From the NCBI GenBank assembly GCA_001310715.1, contig BAXV01000013.1, positions 1 through 64,000 on the forward strand: DNA of 64,000 bases, in the 5' to 3' direction. The notes below the pieces were generated by a model. That model was not told the DNA's origin, made no database searches, and was given only the letters and a program-made list of their open reading frames with translations. The translations under genes and the position numbers were made by a program. This DNA is from Pseudovibrio sp. JCM 19062 (GTDB lineage: Bacteria; Pseudomonadota; Alphaproteobacteria; Rhizobiales; Stappiaceae). Positions within the stretch are counted from its first letter, which is position 1. Each line of letters starts with the position of its first letter. Shown here in pieces: positions 10,591 to 23,034 of this stretch.

Positions 10591-11344
10591 TTAGAAATCC
10601 TCGTCCAAGTGGACGCTGAAGCGGAGGGCGAGGATGATGGCGAGGGCTTGGGTGGCGGAGATACCGAGCATGATGGCGATCTGGTATTGCACTGCTTCGA
10701 TCGGGTCGGAGCACCGAGGATCTGACCTGTCATCATTCCCGGAAGAGCGACCAGTCCCAGTGTCGCCATGCTGGCAATGATCGGGGAGGCGGAGGCACGC
10801 AAGGCGGTTTGATGAGCGCTTGGCGGGCTTCCAGCTTGGTGGCGCCCATGGTGGTGAGCAGCTCCAAATGCTCCTTATCTTCCGGTGTTCTGATGTTGAA
10901 GCGGCGCAGGGCGATAACCAGTGAACCCAGAGCGTTGCCGAGCAGCATGCCGGCAATGGGGATCATGAGCTGTGCAGAGTACCACGGTGTGGGGCGGCTG
11001 AGGATGAAGATGAACATCAGCAGGACCGGCACCATGGCAATGAGAATGGCGGCTGTGAGCGGGATTGCCGATTTCAGGCGGGGCATTTTTGCGCGGCCTG
11101 CAGATGTGACTGCGGCAATTGTGGTCATAGCCACCAGCCAGAACAGGTTGAGGGCCAGATTGTCGATATTGAACACAGTTTGCAGATAGAACCCGATGAC
11201 CAGCAGCTGAACGCTCATGCGGACGATGGATATTGCCAGATCCTTGGAGAGGTCTTTTAAGTCCATCATCCAGAGTATGACCAACGGGATCACCACGATA
11301 ATATAGAAGAACGCCAGATCACTCCACGGGACGGATGTGTTCAT
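10591..11344 (-). CDS. FetB-like ABC exporter permease, UPF0014 family (two frame breaks)
   Basis: Inner-membrane permease of the YbbM/FetB family, implicated in iron export and stress tolerance in E. coli. Several membrane segments are visible (for example LAFFYIIVVIPLVILWMM, FWLVAMTTIAAVT, AAILIAMVPVLLMFIF), with the family stretch EDKEHLELLTTMGATKLEA and GLVALPGMMTGQILGGSDP. Frame breaks near 10808 (one A lost from AAAA on the minus strand) and 10710 (one G lost). Corrected length is 251 aa. It overlaps the upstream ATPase gene by four bases (ATGA). Confidence 0.87.
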
Positions 11345-12024
11345 TGTTGTGCCTCCGTGTTGTTAGCGGCTGTCAGCTTGGGAAGTTCAATCACCTGATT
11401 AATCTGGCCTTGCAGTTGGGCATCGTGGGTGACGACCAGTAGTGTCTTGCTGTTTTCCAACAAAAAGCGGGCGCAGGCGAGGGTGTGTTCCTTGTCGAGG
11501 GCGGCACTGGGTTCGTCCGCGATCCATAACGGGCGGTTCAGGAGAAGGGCGCGGGTCAGGGCGAGGCGTTGGCGTTCTCCGCCGGACAGGCTGCTTGTGT
11601 CATGATCAAGCGGTGTGTTGGGTAGGCCAGCGGCTGCAAGGGCCTCCAGCATCTGGGTATCTTTGGGCTTGAGCTTCTGGTTGGCTTGCAGTGCAAACGG
11701 TGCCAGCAGTGCTTCGCGCACATGGTTTGCCAGTGGGCTCACCCGTTGCGGTAACCAGTTGAGCTGTTGGTAGAGCTGGGCGCGTCCGCCCGTCTCATAG
11801 GGGACGCCATTGAAAAACAGCTCTCCGCTGTCTGGACGATCCAGACCGGCGAGGATGCGCAGCAGAACTGTTTTGCCGCGGCCGGACGGAGCCGTGATGC
11901 ACAGCTCGTCGCCTTCATACAGGTTGAAAGAATAATCGTGAAAGAGCGGGCGCTCTTGTTTGGTAACAGAAATGTTGCGGGCCTCGATAAGGGGCACACG
12001 CTTTGTGTCCTGGGGGGTGGCCAT
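11341..12024 (-). CDS. FetA-like ABC transporter ATPase
   Basis: ATP-binding subunit of the exporter encoded with the UPF0014 permease. Walker A is APSGRGKTVLL (about residues 45-55), the signature LSGGERQRLALTRALLL, and Walker B LWIADEPSAALD followed by the H-loop TLLVVTHDAQ. Length 227 aa. It is the first gene of a two-gene minus-strand operon. The transported substrate is inferred from the YbbL/YbbM (FetAB) family and is not shown by sequence. Confidence 0.87.
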   Translation of the reverse strand: MATPQDTKRVPLIEARNISVTKQERPLFHDYSFNLYEGDELCITAPSGRGKTVLLRILAGLDRPDSGELFFNGVPYETGGRAQLYQQLNWLPQRVSPLANHVREALLAPFALQANQKLKPKDTQMLEALAAAGLPNTPLDHDTSSLSGGERQRLALTRALLLNRPLWIADEPSAALDKEHTLACARFLLENSKTLLVVTHDAQLQGQINQVIELPKLTAANNTEAQQ

Positions 12025-12499
12025 AGGAACTCCTGATTGCAGGAATGAGAGTTCCCCAGTTGCCTGCGAAAATCAAGGCAGGAGTGGCCTTGGTGAAGAT
12101 TGCTGGAGGGTTGGGTATGGTTTGTAGCCAAAAGAGACAGCGTGCTGTTTGTGTAAGGCTGCCTCTTTCTGGTTGTTGCCATGAATACCGCTATTCAATC
12201 TATTGACTGAAAACGGAACGCTTGTTTCGCCTCCCTAGCTCATTGCGCCTTGCTTAGTGGGACGGACAATAATTACAGTAGAAGTCTCAAACACCGTTTC
12301 ATTTCCCTAAGATATTCTTAAATTACGTAGCGTATTCAAATAATTAACTTGGTGTCTTGTAAACTTCCCGCCAACCAAGACGAGAGTGTGTTGCGCGTGT
12401 TTGTGTTTGCGTACCAAGCTCTCTCATTTTCGTTTGAGCCTATTTACAGTGTCTGATGGTGTTGATCAGCTGGAATGGGCTTGAGATGGAGGCCGGTAG
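12025..12499 (+). other. intergenic region between divergent fetA-like and GT87 genes
   Basis: About 475 bases with no convincing gene. It must contain the promoters of both divergent units. The middle (12290-12370) is A/T-rich. I saw no strong hairpin, repeat or riboswitch-like conservation. Confidence 0.5.
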
Positions 12500-13853
12500 A
12501 TGTTTATCTCGTTCGCCCGCTTACAGGTCTATTTTATCGTCGCGCTGCTGCTGGTTGCGGTGGTCTATCCGCTGTATCTGTTTGGTACGGTGATGGGCCT
12601 TGACGGATTTGATCTGCGCAGGGTGGGTGCGGATTTTTACCAGTTTTTGTTAGCCTCTCGTCTGGCTGTCAGCGGCAATGCTGCGCAGCTCTATGATTTC
12701 AGCTGGTTTTACGATGAAGTGCAGCGGAATGTGGCAGATGGTTCCGGCTTTTATGCTGGGTGCATCCACCCAGTTTGCTTGTGTTTCTGGTTCCGATTTC
12801 CGGTCTGACGTACTTGCAGGCCTACAGCCTCTGGATGGGCATGGGCGGTCTGCTCTCCATTGCAGTGGCCTTCAGTCGAAAGGCACCTATTCGGGCGGTT
12901 ACCTTCTTCATCTTCGCACCAGCCACGCTGGTGAACCTGTTTTACGGCCAGTCCGGCATGTTGGCCGGTGGGTTCCTCTATGGGGGGCTGAGATTGATGG
13001 ACCGACATCCGGCATTGGCCGGGGTGCTGCTTGGCTGTGTTTCCATCAAGCCAGAGCTGTTTATGCTGATCCCGATTATTCTGATTGCCCACCGCAGTAT
13101 CATCGCGCTGTGTGCCTGCGTTGCGACGGTGGCGTTTCTTGTTGATGCCTCGGCCGTGTTCTTCGGCTCCGGGCTTTGGTGGATTTATCTGGAGACGGTT
13201 CCTTCTTTGCTGCTGACTGTTATGAAACAAGGTGAGGGGAACTTCCTTTATCTGATCCCGTCTGCGTTTGGTGCCATGCGTTCGCTCGGATTTTCCGCGA
13301 CTGTCGGATATGTGGTGCAGTTGCCGGTTACGGTCATGGCTTTTGCTGTGACGTTCTGGTTGTTTTCCCGCGAGAGAGAGCCCGTTGCACGCAACCTTGC
13401 GGTGACGCTGTGTGTTCTGTTGGCGACGCCTTTCCTGTTCCTGTGGGACTATGCGGCGCTCTCTCCGGCGCTCTATCTTTATGCGACGCGGACGGGCCTG
13501 TTTGATGAGGAGGTGAATTCCCCTTTCATGGAGCCGGTTCTGTTGTTTGCGGTTTATCTTCTCCCGATCGTCAATATCGCACTGGCGGCTCATGGCTTCC
13601 CTGTTGGCCGATCTTCACTGCACTGGCGCTGCTTGCGGTGGTGGTGCGGATGATTGATGCAGAGCGGACACAGACAAGTCTAGGGATGATGCGGGTGAGG
13701 GGGATAACTCTGTTACCGATGACCGTGACGGTGATGAAGAGCTTGGGACCACCTGAGCCTCGGGTGCCATTCACAAAAGAACGCATGATTTACGCAAAAA
13801 ACGCAGATTTACGCAAATCAACGCAAACCGACGCAAACTGGCTAAGTCTTTGA
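12500..13853 (+). CDS. GT87/DUF2029-type polyprenyl-phosphate sugar mannosyltransferase-like protein (two frame breaks)
   Basis: Multi-pass membrane protein resembling the DUF2029 (GT87) family, whose characterised members transfer mannose from polyprenyl-phosphate donors. Seen: an N-terminal membrane segment (IVALLLVAVVYPLYLFG), the loop with an acidic motif (GADFYQFLLASRLAVSG), and the characteristic GVLLGCVSIKPELFMLIPIIL. Frame breaks near 12771 (one C lost from a C run) and 13602 (one C lost) restore CIHPSLLVFLVPISGL and AHGFPCWPIFTALALLAVVV. Corrected length is 451 aa. The last 25 codons run through a decanucleotide repeat array. A GGAGG precedes the ATG. Confidence 0.75.
13781..13840 (+). 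repeat. decanucleotide repeat array (ACGCANNNNN x6)
   Basis: ACGCA recurs at 13781, 13792, 13801, 13811, 13821 and 13831, i.e. once per about 10 bases, with most copies reading ACGCAAA. It overlaps the 3' end of the GT87-type gene and lies about 160 bases before ligA. A 10-base spacing is not a codon multiple, so the periodicity is a DNA or RNA feature and not a protein repeat. It could be a protein-binding array or a simple-repeat expansion. Confidence 0.7.
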
Positions 13854-13998
13854 TTTTGCAAAGGGTGGGTGGAGAGCTCATTGTCAGCTCTCTTCAGAGG
13901 CTGTGAAATACTGTCTAAATCCCCTGTTCCGGGTGGTTTGTTATTCCCGGTGGCGATAAGAATAATCCCCCTAATTGAAGCTGAAACAGGTGGGTTGA

Positions 13999-16167
<2,169 letters not shown>

Positions 16168-16271
16168 TATGGCAAATAATGGGAAGAGCATGCTGGCCCT
16201 TCCCATTGTTTCAAGCGAGCTGGAGATCATGGCGATGCCTGTCGGGTAACCACGCTATCTTTATGAAAACA

Positions 16272-16790
16272 CTATTTAATTTTCTCACTGATTTCATCGA
16301 GTATTGTCAAATGGGTATGGATGAAGGGGACCAGAAGGGCTGCGGTTGCCACTTCAACACCCATAGGATCTCTCCCTGCCTCGGAGATCTGAACAGCAAG
16401 TAGATCTTCATGGCCAGTGATTTCGGTAGAAATATACAACTGATCAAACTCAGCACCATTTGCCGCTTCCAGCTGGTTATAGATATCTTCTAAATCCGCC
16501 GGACGTGGAGGAGGCGTTGCTCCCGTTGATTCAATCACTTTTGAAACGGCGGTTTGTTCTCCATGTTCCAGATGGGCGAATTTATGCACCAGTTCATTGC
16601 TTGCCTTGTGCAATGCCATTTCGCTGATCGCCAGCGAGAAGGGGCTGATGGTTAGCGTCTTGGCGATGTAGTCGTTTGAAACTTGGTTGTGAGCATAGGC
16701 TGAGGAGACCAGAGCTGGTGCTGCCAGTAGGGAGCCGGACATACCTATAAGGGCGTTTCTGCGTGTCAGGTGTAATTTTCCAGTATTCAT
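16272..16790 (-). CDS. DUF4142-family exported protein
   Basis: 172-residue protein with an N-terminal signal sequence of the twin-arginine type (LTRRNALIGMSGSLLAAPAL, cleavage after AYA likely). The mature part is helical with the ferritin-like DUF4142 pattern: DYIAKTLTISPFSLAISEMAL, ELVHKFAHLEHGEQ and FDQLYISTEITGHEDLL. Most family members are periplasmic proteins of unknown function. It is a single gene facing ligA convergently. Confidence 0.75.
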   Translation of the reverse strand: MNTGKLHLTRRNALIGMSGSLLAAPALVSSAYAHNQVSNDYIAKTLTISPFSLAISEMALHKASNELVHKFAHLEHGEQTAVSKVIESTGATPPPRPADLEDIYNQLEAANGAEFDQLYISTEITGHEDLLAVQISEAGRDPMGVEVATAALLVPFIHTHLTILDEISEKIK

Positions 16791-17141
16791 TGTTTTTCTC
16801 TCAGCTCTTTACAGTTCTTATTGCTTTTTTATAAGTTAAGGCGCTGCTGTATTTCAGTATTTTTTTCAGTCGTATTTCTGTGTAAAGTATTTTCTATTAA
16901 AAATGCTAAGGGCATACTTTAAACTTCAAGTATCCAAAATCATATTTGATAAAATATCGTAGGTTAGTTCTGGTGCCTGCCAAGAGTTGCTGGGTGAAGA
17001 TGACGGAGACTACAAAACGATGTGTATCTCTTTGCTGATCCCTCGCTTCTTCAAAGCTGTTGCTATATTGTTCTTCGTTAAGTATTGGAGATTCCTTCTC
17101 TGATTTGAGAGGGTATGCGTTCAAAGGATCCAACGAGCTCA
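16791..17141. other. A/T-rich intergenic region
   Basis: About 350 bases between the start of the DUF4142 gene and the start of the helicase gene, holding divergent promoters. A minus-strand frame of 80 codons (16906-17148) crosses it but has no family resemblance and overlaps the helicase N-terminus, so I do not call it. No hairpin terminator was seen. Confidence 0.45.
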
Positions 17142-19577
17142 ATGGCAAATTCTTCTGGCCCCAACCATCGCGGAATGCTTTCTAACCCTGTTGAACCTCT
17201 GGCTGCACCGCAGCCCAAGGCAGGTGGTATCGCGGCGAGGGCCATGCTGCACGGCAAACCGGTGCGCCGGCCTATATGGAAGGCTTGAATGCGGAGCAGC
17301 GGCTTGCTGTTGAAACGATCAACGGACCTGTGCTTGTGCTTGCAGGCGCAGGCACGGGTAAGACGCGGGTTCTGACAACGCGTATTGCGCATATTCTGGC
17401 AACAGGCCACGCCACTCCGGGGCAGATCCTTTCTGTGACCTTCACCAACAAAGCTGCCCGCGAGATGAAAACGCGTATTGGCGCTTACATTGGTGATGGC
17501 GTGGAAGGCATGGCATGGCTCGGCACGTTCCACGCGATCTGTGTGAAGATCTTGCGCCGCCATTCTGAACTTGTCGGGTTGAAGTCCTCGTTTTCTATTT
17601 TAGATACAGATGATCAGATACGTCTGATAAAACAGATCATTAAGGCGGAAGGTCTTGATGAAAAGCGCTGGACTGCAAAGGCATTTGCCGGATTGCTGGA
17701 CAGCTGGAAGAACCGTGCTCTGACACCTGAGCAGGTCTCCGCTGGTGAAGCGCAGGGTTTTGCTAATGGTCTGGGGCGCAAGCTTTACCAGATCTATCAG
17801 GAGCGTCTTGCGATTTTGAATGCCTGTGATTTTGGTGACTTGCTGCTGCACTGCATTACCATTTTCAAAGAACATGACGATGTTCTGAAGAGCTTCCAGC
17901 ACCGCTTCCGATATATGCTGGTGGATGAGTATCAGGATACCAACATCGCGCAGTACATGTGGTTGCGCTTGCTGGCACAGGGTAATTCCAACGTGGCCTG
18001 TGTTGGCGATGATGACCAGTCGATCTATGGCTGGCGTGGTGCTGAGGTCGATAATATCCTGAGGTTTGAACAGGATTTTCCGGGTGCTACGGTGGTTCGT
18101 TTGGAGCGAAACTACCGCTCGACGAGCCATATTCTGTCTGCTGCCTCGCACTTGATCGCCCACAATCAGGGGCGCTTGGGGAAGACCCTCTTTACAGATC
18201 AAGCGGGTTCTGAGGATGAAGAGAAGGTGCAGGTTGCGTCCGCCTGGGATTCTCAGGAGGAAGCCCGTTCCGTAGGCGATGAGATTGAAGCGCTGCAGAA
18301 CCACGGTCATTCCCTGAACGAGATGGCCATTCTGGTGCGTGCGTCGTTCCAGATGCGTGAGTTTGAAGACCGGTTTGTAACGCTTGGCCTGAACTACCGC
18401 GTGATTGGCGGTCCGCGCTTTTATGAGCGCATGGAGATCCGCGATGCGCTGGCCTATTTCCGCTGTGTGATGCAGCCCTCTGATGATCTGGCGTTTGAGC
18501 GTATTGTGAATACGCCGAAGCGCGGGCTGGGGGAAGCAACGCTGAAAATCGTTCATGAATATGCGCGGGAGCGGGCTATTCCGCTGATGATTGCCACGGA
18601 AGAATTGGTGCAAACCAACGAACTGCGCCCAAAGGCTCGTGCCGCACTCGCAGATGTACTTGGCATGTTTGAGAACTGGCGCAATCAGGTTGAGAGCATG
18701 AGCCATACGGAGCTTGCGGAAATCATCCTTGATGAAAGCGGTTATACCCAGATGTGGCGGAGGATCGGTCTGCTGAGGCACCGGGGCGGCTGGACAACCT
18801 GAAGGAACTTATCCGCTCTATGGAAGAGTTCGAGAGCATGGCTGGCTTCCTTGAGCATATCTCTCTGGTGATGGATAAGGACAGTGATGCGGAAGAGGAT
18901 GCGGTTTCGATTATGACGCTCCATTCCGCAAAAGGTCTTGAGTTTGATAGTGTTTTCCTGCCGGGTTGGGAAGAGGGTGTGTTCCCGAACCAGCGGGCAT
19001 TGGATGAGACCGGCCAGGCTGGTTTGGAAGAAGAGCGCCGGCTTGCCTACGTGGGTCTTACCCGTGGCCGCAAGCGGGTGAAGGTGTGGTTCACCTCCAA
19101 CCGGCGTATTCATGGCTCGTGGCAGTCCTGTATTCCTTCCCGCTTCCTTGATGAGTTACCCGCAGACAGCGTTGAGGTTGTTGAGGCCTCCAGCTCCTAC
19201 GGTGGGTATGGCTCGAACAGTGCCGGTGGTGGTTATGGCGCCAGCAGGTTTGAGAACAGTGATCCGTTCCAGAGCAAATACTCAACGCCAGGCTGGCAGC
19301 GGGCGCGCAAGGCGCAGTCCTCCGGTCAGAAGTATGGCAAGATGCATGGCGGGAACCAGACTCGGCGCGCGAAGAAGGCTGGTCCGATGACCATTGAAGG
19401 GGAGCTGGTTGCCAAGAGCGTTACCGAGTTGGTAGTGATTTTGCGATTGGCGAGCGGGTCTTCCACATGAAGTTTGGTTATGGTGCAATCAGCGATATCG
19501 AGGGGAATAAGCTCACCGTCGATTTTGAAAAAGCTGGTACAAAGAAAGTGCTCGATAGCTTTGTCGAACGGGCATAA
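17142..19577 (+). CDS. UvrD/PcrA-type superfamily 1 DNA helicase (three frame breaks)
   Basis: 3'-5' DNA helicase for repair and replication-fork maintenance. Motif I is LAGAGTGKTRVLTTR, motif II LVDEYQDTN, motif III GDDDQSIYGWRGA, motif IV LERNYRST, motif V SIMTLHSAKGLEFDSVFL and motif VI RRLAYVGLTRGRKRV; the C-terminus has a Gly/Ser-rich linker and the terminal domain VFHMKFGYGAISDIEGNKL in two parts. Frame breaks near 17261, 18755 and 19436, each a lost G. The start at ATG 17142 adds a 40-residue tail (GGIAARAM) common in alphaproteobacterial UvrD. Corrected length is about 812 aa. Confidence 0.93.
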
Positions 19578-19651
19578 CCTACTGCTCATGTGTTAGTTGC
19601 CTTTAGGGTAGATTGTGCTATCTGTCTTCTGATTTATGTAGGGAGATGGCA

Positions 19652-21468
19652 ATGCATGACGTGGTTAGCGCGCTGGCGGTGATTGGTGTTGCGGGCGTTG
19701 GTGCGCAGTGGCTTGCCTGGCGTTGGTCCTTACCCGCGATCGTTCTTTTGCTTGTTGCCGGCTTTATGCTTGGCCCGGCGACCGGTGTTCTCAACCCAAA
19801 TGCGTTGTTTGGTGATTTGTTGCGCCCAACTGTTGCGCTCGGCGTGGCAGTGATCCTGTTTGAAGGCGGTCTTTCCCTTAATTTTCAGCGTATTAGCGGT
19901 GTTGAAAAGGCTGTTCGGCGGCTTGTTCTTGTGGGCGCGTTTATCGCGTTTTTGTTGGGCGCGCTGAATGCTCATTATATAGCTGAATTAAGCTGGCCCT
20001 CGGCTCTTGTGTTTGCGGCAATCCTGATTGTTACCGGCCCGACTGTTGTTATTCCGCTGCTGCGTCAGGCGCGGTTGGAACGACGGGTGAGTTCGTTGCT
20101 GCGCTGGGAAGCGATCCTCGCCGATCCGCTGGGTGCGTTGCTCGCCGTGTTCATGTTTGAAGGCTATCTCGTTTATCACGGTGATCATGGAGTCTGGGTG
20201 CTTGCAATGCGGGCGCTGGCTGGGCTGCTGATTGGTGGTGTTGGTGGCTGGGCGCTGGGGCGTGGGTTGATCTGGCTGTTTGTCGGGGGGCGGGTCCCCG
20301 AGTACCTTAAAGTTCCGCTGATCTTTGTGAGCGTGATGGGTGCCTATGCGCTGTCTGATCTGGTTTTGGAAGAATCCGGGCTGCTGACGGTCACGGTTTT
20401 CGGGCTGGTGCTTGGCAACTCCCGCCTTGCCAGCCTTGAAGAGCTGAAGCGGTTCAAGGAAGCGGTCACGATTATTCTGGTTTCTTCCGTTTTCATCGTT
20501 CTGACAGCTTCTGTCCCGCTGCGCAGTCTTGCGGAGTTTGGGCTGGTGGATCTGGTCTTTGTGCTGGTGCTGTTGTTTGTGATCCGGCCAATCTCGGTTT
20601 GGGTTGGGACGATTGGGGCTCACCTCAATTGGAAAGAGCGTTTGTTGGTTGGGTGGATCGCGCCGCGCGGTATTGTGGCGGTGGCTGTCTCTGGTTTGTT
20701 TGCCGGCTCTCTCGTGGAGCACGGGGCGCCTGATGGGGAGCGGCTGGCGGTCCTTTCGTTTGCTGTGGTGGTGGCGACTGTTTTTGCGCACGGGTTCACG
20801 CTTGGGCCGTTTGCGCGGTGGTTGGGGCTATCCAGTGATACCGGGCCGGGGCTGTTGATTGTTGGGGCAAGCCGGTTCAGCGTTGCGTTGGCGGCCAAGC
20901 TGAATGCGCTGGAGGTTTCAACACTGATTGTTGACCGCAACTGGGGAAGGCTGCGGCACTCGCGTAATGCGGGGCTGGAGAACTATTACGGTGAGGTTCT
21001 CTCTGAAGGCGTGGAAAATGCTCTGCCGCTGGAAAATTACAGCGCGTTGCTCGCCGTAACGGACAACGATGATTACAACGCTCTGGTGGCGACCAACTTC
21101 GGGCCGCTTATGGGGCGTGGGGAGGTGTACCAGTTTGCGCCACGGGAAGAGCAGAGTGAGAAAGAGAAGTTTCGCCGTGTTGTGACACTGGGTGGTCGGC
21201 CCTTCCTCTCGCCGGAGCATAGCTACAATGACCTTGAGGAGAAGATCCGTGAAGGCTGGATTATTAAAGCAACCGAGCTAACCGAGACCTTTGGCTGGGA
21301 TGAGTTTCGGGAGGCTTGCCAGAGGCTGCGGTTTTGCTGATGTTGATCAGGCCATCCAAAAAGCTGCGCCTGCTGAACAGCGAGATGCCCGAGGATCCGG
21401 GTCCAGACTCGATCATATTGAGCCTTGTTCCGGATGATTATGCGGCAGAGCGCGAGAATGGCTCGTGA
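19652..21468 (+). CDS. CPA1-type Na+(K+)/H+ antiporter with RCK domain (one frame break)
   Basis: Inner-membrane cation/proton antiporter. The first about 390 residues form a dozen membrane segments, including LFEGGLSLNF and the DPLGALLAVF motif with the conserved aspartate. A cytosolic TrkA-N/RCK-like domain follows (GLLIVGASRFSVALAAKLNAL, then LLAVTDNDDYNALVA). A break near 21335 (one T lost from a T run) restores RLRFLLMLIRPSKKLRLLN and the true stop at 21468. ATG at 19652 has GGGAG six bases upstream. Ion selectivity is not predictable. Confidence 0.85.
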
Positions 21469-21556
21469 GCACTGGCTTTTCCACTCTGTGCATTCTATAG
21501 GCTATGCAAAGATGTTGTTTGAGTTTGGTTAACTCATCGAAACTAAGGGATTTTTC

Positions 21557-22457
21557 ATGGATACGATCCGGGTTCGCATTCCGGCACCTGCGCTGAAGCA
21601 AAGGCTCTCGCCATCATTATGGAGGGGTGCTTTGCGGATGACGGATTTCCGATAGCTGTCTTCGAGAGTTCTACGGACGGAGCAATCTGGACAGCGGAAG
21701 TGCTGATTCTGGAGTCTACCGTTGATGAGGCTGCCAAGCTGGTTGAATTGCGCATGTCTGAGCACTTTGAAGGCGGTGCCATGCCAGATAATGTCGAAAT
21801 TGAAGTGCTGCCGGACATTAACTGGGTTGCCAAGTCTCTTGAAGGTTTGAAGCCGGTCCGGGCAGAGCGGGTGATTGTGCATGGTGCGCATGATCGCGGT
21901 GTGGTCAGTCCCTCTCATATCGGAATCGAGATTGAAGCTGCGCAAGCGTTTGGCACAGGCCACCACGCACCACCGAAGGGTGCCTGCTGGAGCTCCAGCG
22001 GTTGTTGAAGCGTAATAAATACCAACGCATGCTGGATCTTGGCACTGGCACTGGCGTTCTGGGCATTGCTTTGGCGAAACTGTCTGGCGCAGAAGTTCTG
22101 GCGACTGATATTGATCCAATTGCTGTGGAAGCGGCGATTGACAATGCGCGCAAGAATAATGTTGGGCCACACTTTAAGGCCTTTACCGGTGCTGGTGTGG
22201 ATGATCGTCGTTTTAGCGAGTTCGGCCCGTTTGACCTGGTTGTTGCCAATATCCTTGCAAAGCCATTGGTGCAAATGTCTGCCAAGCTGTGCCGTAACCT
22301 TGCGGAGAAGTCTACGCTGGTTCTTTCGGGCTTGCGCATTGAGCATGGCCCGCGGATCATCTCTGCTTATGGTCAGCAGGGTTTGAAGCTGGTTAATCGC
22401 CGTGAAATCGATGGCTGGCTGACACTGACTTTTGCAAAGGGCAATTGGTCTCCGTAA
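21557..22457 (+). CDS. prmA: ribosomal protein L11 methyltransferase (two frame breaks)
   Basis: Methylates ribosomal protein L11 with S-adenosylmethionine. The C-terminal domain has the SAM-binding LDLGTGTGVLGIALAKL, the acidic ATDIDPIAVEAA and the catalytic-region DLVVANILAKPL. The N-terminal domain shows EAAQAFGTGHHG. Frame breaks near 21584 and 21976 (a lost G restores GTGHHGTTEGCLLELQRLL). Corrected length is 300 aa. It ends at a strong terminator. Confidence 0.92.
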
Positions 22458-22483
22458 AAGCTGGCGCATTACCGAATAATTTG

Positions 22484-22516
22484 AACCCTCATTGCTGTTG
22501 CTTTGAGGGTTTTTTG
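22484..22516 (+). terminator. rho-independent terminator of prmA
   Basis: AACCCTCA (22484-22491) pairs with TGAGGGTT (22504-22511), followed by a T-run and TTG. The loop is TTGCTGTTGCTT. Confidence 0.85.
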
Positions 22517-22534
22517 TTGAGTGTGTGGGGAGCG

Positions 22535-22607
22535 GAAAAAAACAAAAAACCTTTGCTTCCTGATCCGGCAATTTGGGAGGAACTTGCCGGGGAAGCAAAG
22601 GTTTTTT
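22535..22607 (-). terminator. terminator of the five-hairpin sRNA, carrying its last anti-SD loop
   Basis: The outer 17-bp stem ends in GGAAGCAAAGG and runs into T6-G-T7 on the minus strand (22549 down to 22535). The inner stem CCGGCAA/TTGCCGG exposes the anti-SD loop. On the plus strand the same stem is followed by six T (22602-22607), so it may also stop read-through from prmA. Confidence 0.75.
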
Positions 22608-22800
22608 GTATGCTAAGCAACTGGGAGGAATTTGCTTAGCTTGCTAGATATTGGGAGGAATATCTAGCAGTATGAGTGGCATTTGTAGCGCTAAAAGCTG
22701 CTGATGGCTGCCGGCCATTTGTGTCGTGCGGTTCACATTGGGAGGAGGTGTGACCCGCCGGGTTGCTTTGGGAGGGAAGCGCCCCGTCGACAAGAGGAGT
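22535..22800 (-). ncRNA. five-hairpin small RNA with anti-Shine-Dalgarno (CCUCCC) loops
   Basis: Read on the minus strand, five stem-loops follow each other and every loop contains CCUCCC. In 5'-3' order: stem 22777-22786/22759-22768 with loop CCCTCCCA; stem 22749-22758/22728-22737 with loop CCTCCTCCCAA; a perfect 10-bp stem 22660-22669/22642-22651 with loop TCCTCCCA; a perfect 9-bp stem 22632-22640/22612-22620; and a two-tier stem (17 bp, 22591-22607/22544-22560, plus 7 bp inside) with loop GTTCCTCCCAAA, followed by TTTTTTGTTTTTTT. This matches the anti-SD hairpin sRNAs of Rhizobiales (cuckoo RNA/alpha-r14 type, consensus CCUCCUCCC), which bind mRNA ribosome-binding sites. The 5' end and promoter are not defined; about 22800 is a guess. 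Confidence 0.75.
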
Positions 22801-22837
22801 TATCCATTATTTCGCTTTGTAAAAAAAAGACATAGTT

Positions 22838-22861
22838 TCGCATGCCGATCATGCGATTTTT
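22838..22861. promoter_or_regulatory. inverted repeat upstream of the sRNA
   Basis: TCGCATG (22838-22844) and CATGCGA (22850-22856) form a perfect 7-bp inverted repeat around CCGAT, followed on the plus strand by TTTTT. It lies about 50 bases upstream of the presumed sRNA start, so it could be an operator for the sRNA promoter or a weak plus-strand terminator. Confidence 0.4.
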
Positions 22862-23034
22862 GCATAGCTTGGAGTGGTTGTAATCTGAATTTGCATGGAC
22901 ATATAAGTGGGTCTGCGTTTCATGTTTGAAATGTGTCCCCGCGCCTCTGTTCTGCCTGATGATAAAGCAAAATTCCTCTGAGGAGCCATGTTTGCGTGGT
23001 TGAGTTGTGGGGCAATCAGCATTAGCCTCCCGAC

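Noticed and set aside
16906..17148. 80-codon minus-strand gene
   Set aside because: No family resemblance, no good ribosome-binding site, and it overlaps the N-terminus of the helicase.
22558..22790. CRISPR-like array based on the regularly recurring TGGGAGGA
   Set aside because: The repeat unit is only about 8 bases, flanks are unique inverted repeats, spacing varies widely, and no cas genes are present.
22535..22800. GGA-loop array on the plus strand as a CsrA/RsmA-sequestering RNA
   Set aside because: Loops read UGGGAGGA on the plus strand, which superficially fits GGA loops, but the terminator with T6-G-T7 lies at the minus-strand 3' end and plus transcription would stop at its first hairpin. 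The anti-SD reading also matches known Rhizobiales sRNAs.
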